Assembly (NCBI GenBank): GCA_007922225.1
Contig: ML680038.1
Span: forward strand, 2,479,550-2,543,549
Length of the DNA: 64,000 nt
Source: Emydura subglobosa
Taxonomy: Eukaryota; Chordata; Testudines; Chelidae
Reading direction: 5' to 3'
The notes under the pieces were generated by a model. The model had not been told where the DNA came from, ran no database searches, and saw only the letters and a list, made by a program, of their open reading frames with translations. This document shows, in pieces, positions 35,201 through 42,400 of this stretch. Both the position numbers and the translations under genes were made by a program. Every line of letters starts with the position of its first letter. The stretch's first letter is position 1.

Positions 35201-38200
35201 TTTGTGAAGGCGATTCTCCCGTCACTGACGGAGCTCGACACCGTTCTCTTCCTCTTCACGCTGGATGGTGAGGAGTGGCTGGGAGCTGCGGGATGGGACC
35301 CAGAGGGCATGGGGAAGGAAAGGAAGCAGCTTTGTTCCTCTGGTGGGTGCTACCCTCTGCAGCGTCTTGCTGTGATTCCTCCCCCGTTCCCTAGTACACT
35401 GAAAGACTGGGCTTGGTACCTTGGAAAAAGACAGATAAGAGGGGACGTGATAAAAAAATTATGAAAAGTATCTAAAATAATGCCGGGACTAGCGAAGGAG
35501 TATTGAGAGCATCTGTTCTCCCTGTCTCATAAGACAAGAATGATGGCGAAGCCAACTGGGACTGAAAGGCACCAAAGTAAAAACTGATCAAAGGAAATAC
35601 TTTCCCCCCGGATGCTAGGGGCCTGTGAAACTCCCCACCACAGGAGATATCAGAGGCCAAGAGCCTGGCAGGATGCAGAGAGGGGTTAGACATTCCTGTG
35701 GGCATGGAGAATATTCGGAATTATTTCAGGAAATACTATCCCCCAAACCAGAGCTTGGGACTGGCCATGAACCCACCAGCTTCAGGGCAAGAGCCCCTAA
35801 GTACTGCAGCTGGGGGAACCTTCCCCTGGGGCAGGCCCCCCCGGTCACTGCACCCTCCCCAGAAGCAGCTAGTGCTGTCCCCTGTCAGAGATGGGAACCC
35901 TGGTCTGGTTCAGATGGGCAGTGTCTGAATCCCACTGGTGCTGGCCCATGGAAAGGTTGGCTTCTAGTTAGAACAGTTCCCAGTTCTTACACAGTTTCTG
36001 CGTGACCTTAGACACGTCAATTCTCTCTCTGGGCCCCAGTTCCTTCTGTGTCCAATGGCAGTACAACTTGTTCTGCTGTGGGGCTGTGCAGGTAATCTCA
36101 CTGCACTGTGGTGATGGACCGTGGAGGTGCACAGATTGATAGCTTTGTGCTTAGGGATCGACGTGGTCAGCGGCACAGCCTGGGGTAGGGTTCGCACTCT
36201 CTCATCTTTTGCTTTGGGCTCTTGTCTGCAGATCTGTTTCTTAGGACTGTGGAAGTTTTGTGTGGTGCTGTTGGGTGGGGTTTGCCTAGGGCTGGTTGAC
36301 TCGTCTATCGATGCATTGATGTCTCAGAGACTCATAGACATTAAGGCCAGAGGGGACCATCAGGGTCATCTAGTCTGACATCCTGGACATTGCAGCCCCC
36401 AGAACTTCGCCCACCCACTCCTGTAACAGACCCCTAACCTCTGTCTGAGCTACTGAAGTCCTCAAATCATGGTTTAAAGACTTAAAGTGACAGAGAATCT
36501 GCCATTTACACAAGTTTAAACCTGCAAGTGACCCGTGCCCCATGCTGCCAAGGAAGGTGAAAACCCCCAGGGTCTCTGCCAGTTTGACCTGGAGGAACAT
36601 TCCTTCCCAGCCCCAAATCTGGTGACCAGTTAGACCCTGAGCACATGGGCAAGACCCACCAGCCAGACACTTGGGAAAGCATTCTCTGTAGTAGCTCAGA
36701 GCCCTCCCCATCGAGTGTCCCATGCCCGGCCGATGGAGAGATTTGCTACTAGCAGTCGAAGATTGACTATATGCCATTGCAGGCAGCCTCATCCCCTCCC
36801 CTCCATAACCTTACCCAGCTCAGTCTGGAAGCCAGCTAGGTTTTTGTCCCCGCTGCTCCCCTTGGGAGTCTGTTCCAGAACTTCACTCCTCTGATGGTTC
36901 GAAACCTTCATCTAATTTCAAGCCTAAACTTGTTGATGGCCAGTTTATATCTGTTTGTTCTTGTGTCCACATTGGTGCTTCACTTAAATAATTCCTTTCC
37001 CTCCCTGGTATTTGTCCTTCTGATGTATGTATAAAGAGCAATCATATCTCCCCTCAATCTTCTTTTAGTTAGGCTGTGTGACCCATCCATGCCTAGGGTA
37101 GCCACCTGAAAACGCCAAAGTCAGGGCAGGCTGCAAAAGGAGAGCAGATTCTCCCAGGATTGGTGGGTGACACTGAAGTCAGACTCCCCAACCAGCCACA
37201 AACAGTGCTTCTGATTCCCCACACTGGTTGTCAAGAAGCTAGAACAAAAAATATACACAGCCCCCTTTACTGCATTTCAGACTCTGGCTCCCAATCAGCC
37301 AGTAGGTCCAGTAAAGAGACCAGTTATTTAAACTCTATGCTCTTCACCAAAAAGGTTCTCCTGACTCCAAGGGGTCAGCCACAGTACTAGATCAATAGAA
37401 GTTTGGATCTTACCCAAAATACCATCCTGCCAGCCAATCCTTTAGTAACTAAAACTAAAGGTTTATTATAGAAGGAAAGAAACAAACTATAAGAGAAATG
37501 TTAACTGATTAAAGCAATCGGATACATATAAATGATTGGAAAGTCCATATATACCAGGTTTTCATTAGAATTTTAGAGTTTGCAGACTTGTATAGTCCCT
37601 CTGGTATAAATCCAGTACCTGTATGGGTCTCAGTCCTTTGATTCACAGCTTCAGTTGCAGACAAGAGTCGATCCAGAGGTAAGTGAAGGCTGAAGACGAC
37701 AATATGGATGTGGTGCAGCTGTGTTTTATGGTGAATTGCCATGTGGCTTCCTTCTCTTCCTGGGCCCATTGTCCCTGTGAGTTTCCTTAATGGGCCATTA
37801 AGCAGGCTAGTGCTGCAGCCCTCCTGTCTGGGGTGTCACCCAGAAACACAGCACAGTTGAAATACAGATACATCAAACATATCCATAACTTCCAATGCAA
37901 ATATGACACATACACATAAACAATATCATCATACTTAGCAAATTATAACCTTTCTAATGGTACCTGACATGACCTGTCTCATATGAATTATTGTAAATAT
38001 TGACATATTGATATTAAATAATATAATGAATGGTCCCCCCCCATCCAGCGTCACAGGCTAAACAAGCCAAGCTCTTGAATCTCATCTCATAAGTAGGTTT
38101 TCCATTCCTCTGATCATCCTAGTCGCCCTTCTTTGCACCTGTTTCAGTTTGAATTCATCTTTCTTGAACATGGGAGACCAGAACTGCACATAGTATTCCA

Positions 38201-39418
38201 GATGAGGCCTCACCAGCACCTTGTATAATGGTACAAACACTTCCCTGTCTCTACTGGAAATACCTCTCCTGATGCATCCTAAGACTGCATTAGCTTTTTT
38301 CACAGCCACATCCCCAGCTTATAGCAAAAATTCTTGTAATTAGTCCCTAAATTCATGAGTTTGCACTATTAAATTTCATCCCATTTCTATTACTCCAGAG
38401 TTCATGGTCATCCACATCTTCTTGTATGATAGTCTGGTTTTCCGCCATATTGGCAATACCTCCCAACTTTGTGTCATCCACAGATTTTATTAGAACACTC
38501 CCACTTTTTGTTCCTAGGTGATGAATGAAAATGTTAAATAAGATTAATCCCAAAACCAATCCCTGAGGAACTCCACTAGTACCCTCCCAGTTCACCTTTC
38601 AGTAGTGTAGGAGAGTAAAGAGTTAAAAGCTGGACAAGTAACAAGGCCTAAGCTACAGGGAATGGAGTCATGGCACAGGCAAAACCTTGTTTCTGTTACT
38701 TGGTGTGAATTTTAGCTAGAGTCTATTTCTCTTCTTTCCCTCCCTTCCTAGCCATTTGTGCAAGGAATGAGACTAACAAATAACTATTCTCCCTTCTGTT
38801 CAAGGTCTTTGGTGGGAACAGAGCATTATCTTCTTTCCCGCCCTTGCATACAGTATATTTTAAAGAATGTTAGTAAGTTTCAAGGTAATGTGACTGACCT
38901 CTGTATGGTAATCCTGTAAACAACAAACAGGGGTGGGTATAATTATATTCATTATGTAGTGCTTAATATTCATTTTATAGGTGTTAATGTAACCAAATAA
39001 GGGTCTATGGGGAGTTGCTGGAAATGTATACATTTACATACTGTTATGGATAAAAGAATTGTAAAGTAACCCCCTCGTTGCTCACTCGCGGCATTGAGGT
39101 TGAACGAGCAGGCAATAAAGGGTTCTGTCTCCCCAGTCCACCCCCGGGACAACCTGTTTGATTATTTCCAACAAGTATGACCCTTTATAGTCTCCTCTTT
39201 AACTAGTTCCTTATTCACCTTCCAATTCTCATATTAATCCCCATCATCTCCAATTTAATTAGTAATGTCACTGCAGTCTAGATCTGTCATGGCAGAGCCA
39301 ACCACACTGCTCTTTGCTGAGCTGCAGGCAAACTAGGCCTGTTGTGTTCGAAGTATGTCAGGGGCTTGGGAGGGAGTCTGTGGAACTGTTATCCTCTTTC
39401 CTTTCATTACTACAACTC

Positions 39419-39453
<35 letters not shown>

Positions 39454-42400
39454 ACACACACAGTTCGCTTTGGTGTTGGTTTTCTAATACCCTATGGTGA
39501 GCTCCTTATCTGGCTGCCATGCAGAGGGCCCCTTACTCTGACTAGCCCTGGATTTTCCTGAATGACTGTCCAGAGCCTGGTTACCTTAGTCTTATGCTCC
39601 TTCTTGCTTTAAGATGACCTCACACAGGTGGAGAAGCTTGTGGTTCAGGTGAAGGAGAAGACATCAAATATCCAAGCACTTTCTCATGCAACTGTTGGGC
39701 AGTACCTTCCGGTGAGTAGAGAAGGCCTCTCTGATTCCATCCCTGGTGAGGGAAAGGGCCTGTGGGAAACAGAGCTTGTGCTCATGTAATTAGACTGACC
39801 CTGGTGCACACAGAGGGCATGGTTGGGGTTGCACAAGAAGTCTTCATTCTGGAATTCCTTGACTACCGAGTGGGCAGGGCGTGTGTCTTGCCCCACGGCG
39901 GCCCTGGGTCTCCCTGGAGCTGCTGTAAGTTGCACTGAGGCCACACTGCCCCCAACCAGCATCGAATCTGAAAAGTAACAGAAAAACATGAAATGCAACC
40001 TGTAGCCTATACTTATCAGCAGTTCCCTTTCTCTCTAATACGGTATTTCTCACCCAATCCAGCACTTGTCCCCACTGACAGAGTCCCCTCCTGTGATGGA
40101 TACCCATTTGGGACAATCTTCTGCCTGTACACAACCCTAGGTTATAGATTCTTAGCCCACGGGGCCCACTCTCGTAAGAACTCGTGGAGTTTTTGTCTTT
40201 GAAAATCTCCAGCCTGTGTCTACTCCAGACGGTAAACACAGACTGCCTCCATGGATGTTCATTGTTCTCACCTTGACTGGGTCAGCTGTCAGAGTGCCCG
40301 CCTCAGGTGCTAGGTTTCACTCCCAACAGATTTAGAACATCATGTCCTTAGCTAACGCTAGAAACATCTCACAATAACCATGACAACCAGCTAGACCTTA
40401 GCTTTCAGCAGACCAAACAAGACTCCCTTTGGTATAATATTGAGAAAATGATTGGACACCGATGCAATATCCCTGCCAGCACATGCCTGGCACATTTGGG
40501 CACATCTGTGTCACAACGGGGTTTCTGTTTGTATCTTATTCCACCAGGCTTCCCTCAAGAAGCTGTTTCCCTCCATCATCAGCATCATGTGGCCCATCCT
40601 GTTCCTCGAGTATGAAGGGAATTTTATCCAGGTAATGTATGACCATCCTGATTGCTGTCTGTGCAGAGATGACTGGCTCAGTGGATGTGGGGAAAGCCAT
40701 GGACGTGATATACCTTGACTTTAGCAAAGCTCCCATAGTATTTTTGCCAACAAATTAGACGTATGGGTTGGCTGAACAGACTATAAGGTGGATAGAAAGC
40801 CGGCTAGATCACTGAGCTCAACGGGTAATGATTAACGGCTCAATGTCTAGTTCGCAGCCGGTCACAAGCAGAGTGCCCCAGGGGTCAGTGCTGGGGCCAG
40901 TTTTGTTCAACATCTTCATTAATGATCTGGAGGAGGGGGTGGATTGCACCCTCAGCATGATTGTGGATGACAATAAACTGGGGGGAGTGGTAGATACACT
41001 GGAGGGTAGGGATAGGATACAGAGTGACCTAGACAAATTGGGGGATTGGGCCAAAAGAAATCTGATGAGGTTCAACAAGGATAAGTGCAGAGTCCTGCAG
41101 AGTCCTGCACTTAGGACGAAAGAATCTCATGGAGTGCTACAGACTGGGGACCAACGAGCTAGGCAGCAGCTCTGCAGAAAAAGACTAGGGGTTACAATGG
41201 ACAAGAAGCTGGATATGAGTCAACAGGATGCCCTTATTGCCGAGAAGGATAACGACATATTGGGCTGCATTAGTAGAAGCATTGCCAACAGATCAAGAGA
41301 AGTGATTAGTCCCTTCTATTCAGCACTGGTGAGGCTATATCTTGAGTATTGTGTCCAGTTCTGGGCCCCCCACAACAGACAGGATGTGGACAAATTGGAG
41401 AGAGTCCAGTGGAGAGAAACAAAAATGATGAGGGGGTTGGAGCACATGACTTATGAGGAGAGGCTGAGGGAACTGGGCTTATTCAGCCTGCAGAAGAGAA
41501 GAATGAGGGAGGATTTGATAGCAGCCTTCAACTACCTGAAGGGGAGGTTCCAAGGAGGATGGAACTAAGCTGTTCTCAGTGGTAGAACTAGGAGCAATGG
41601 TCTCAAGTTGCAGTGGGGGAGGTCTAGGTTGGATATTACAAAAAACATTTTCCCTAGGAGGGTGGTGAAGCACTGGAATGGGTTATCTAGGGAGGTGGTG
41701 GAATCTCCATCTTAGAGGTTTTTAAGGCCTGGCTTGACAAAGCCCTGGCTGGGATGGTTTAGTTGTGGTTGGTCCTGCTCTGAGCAGGGGGTTGGACTAG
41801 ATGACCTCCTGAGGTCCCTTCCACCCCTAATATTCTATGTTCTAACCTGCTTTGGATCCCACGCAGGGGTGCCAAATGGATGAACGTCTGTGATGTCTGA
41901 GGTAAGCAGAGGCTGGCTGCAAGGCCAGGGCTCCCCGTGTGGGAGGAGAGCTAGTAGCAAGGCAATGGCTCCTCCAGGCTAGCAGTTCATGGCTGCCCTG
42001 CTCATGTGGATCTGTCTTTCTGTATTTCACGCAGAAGTTCCAGAGGGAGCTCAGCACCAAGTGGATCCTCAACACAGTCAGCACCGGCGCCCATGTCCTC
42101 AAGGGCAAAATCCTCCACAACTACATGGTGGACCTGAGAGTCAGCAACTCTAAGCTCTTCTGGAGGGCGGTGTCCATCCTGCAGGTACTGAGGCCTTGGG
42201 CAGTGGCCCAGCACTTAGTAGTTGTCACGTGCTGGGGCCTGGGAATAAGAAGGTGGCAGCATTATCTGGTGTTATTGCAGAGCGAGGGTTAGGCCCCAGT
42301 TGTGGGAAAGGAAGGCAGCAAGGGCAATAGCTAAGGGGGGGACTTCTGGTGTGGCCTTTCTCTGGACATTGGGGCTGCCCCAGTGGGACCTCTTCAAGGC

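Larger units (their letters stand above)
36328..39290 (-). mobile_element. CR1 LINE in GCKR intron 14, split by two LTRs
   Basis: Three pieces, 36328-37076, 38056-38605 and 39174-39290, form one antisense CR1 once the LTRs at 37077-38055 and 38606-39173 are removed. RT remnants are readable at 38353-38595 ([18 protein letters not shown]). Both LTR junctions show short target duplications. Confidence 0.85.
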
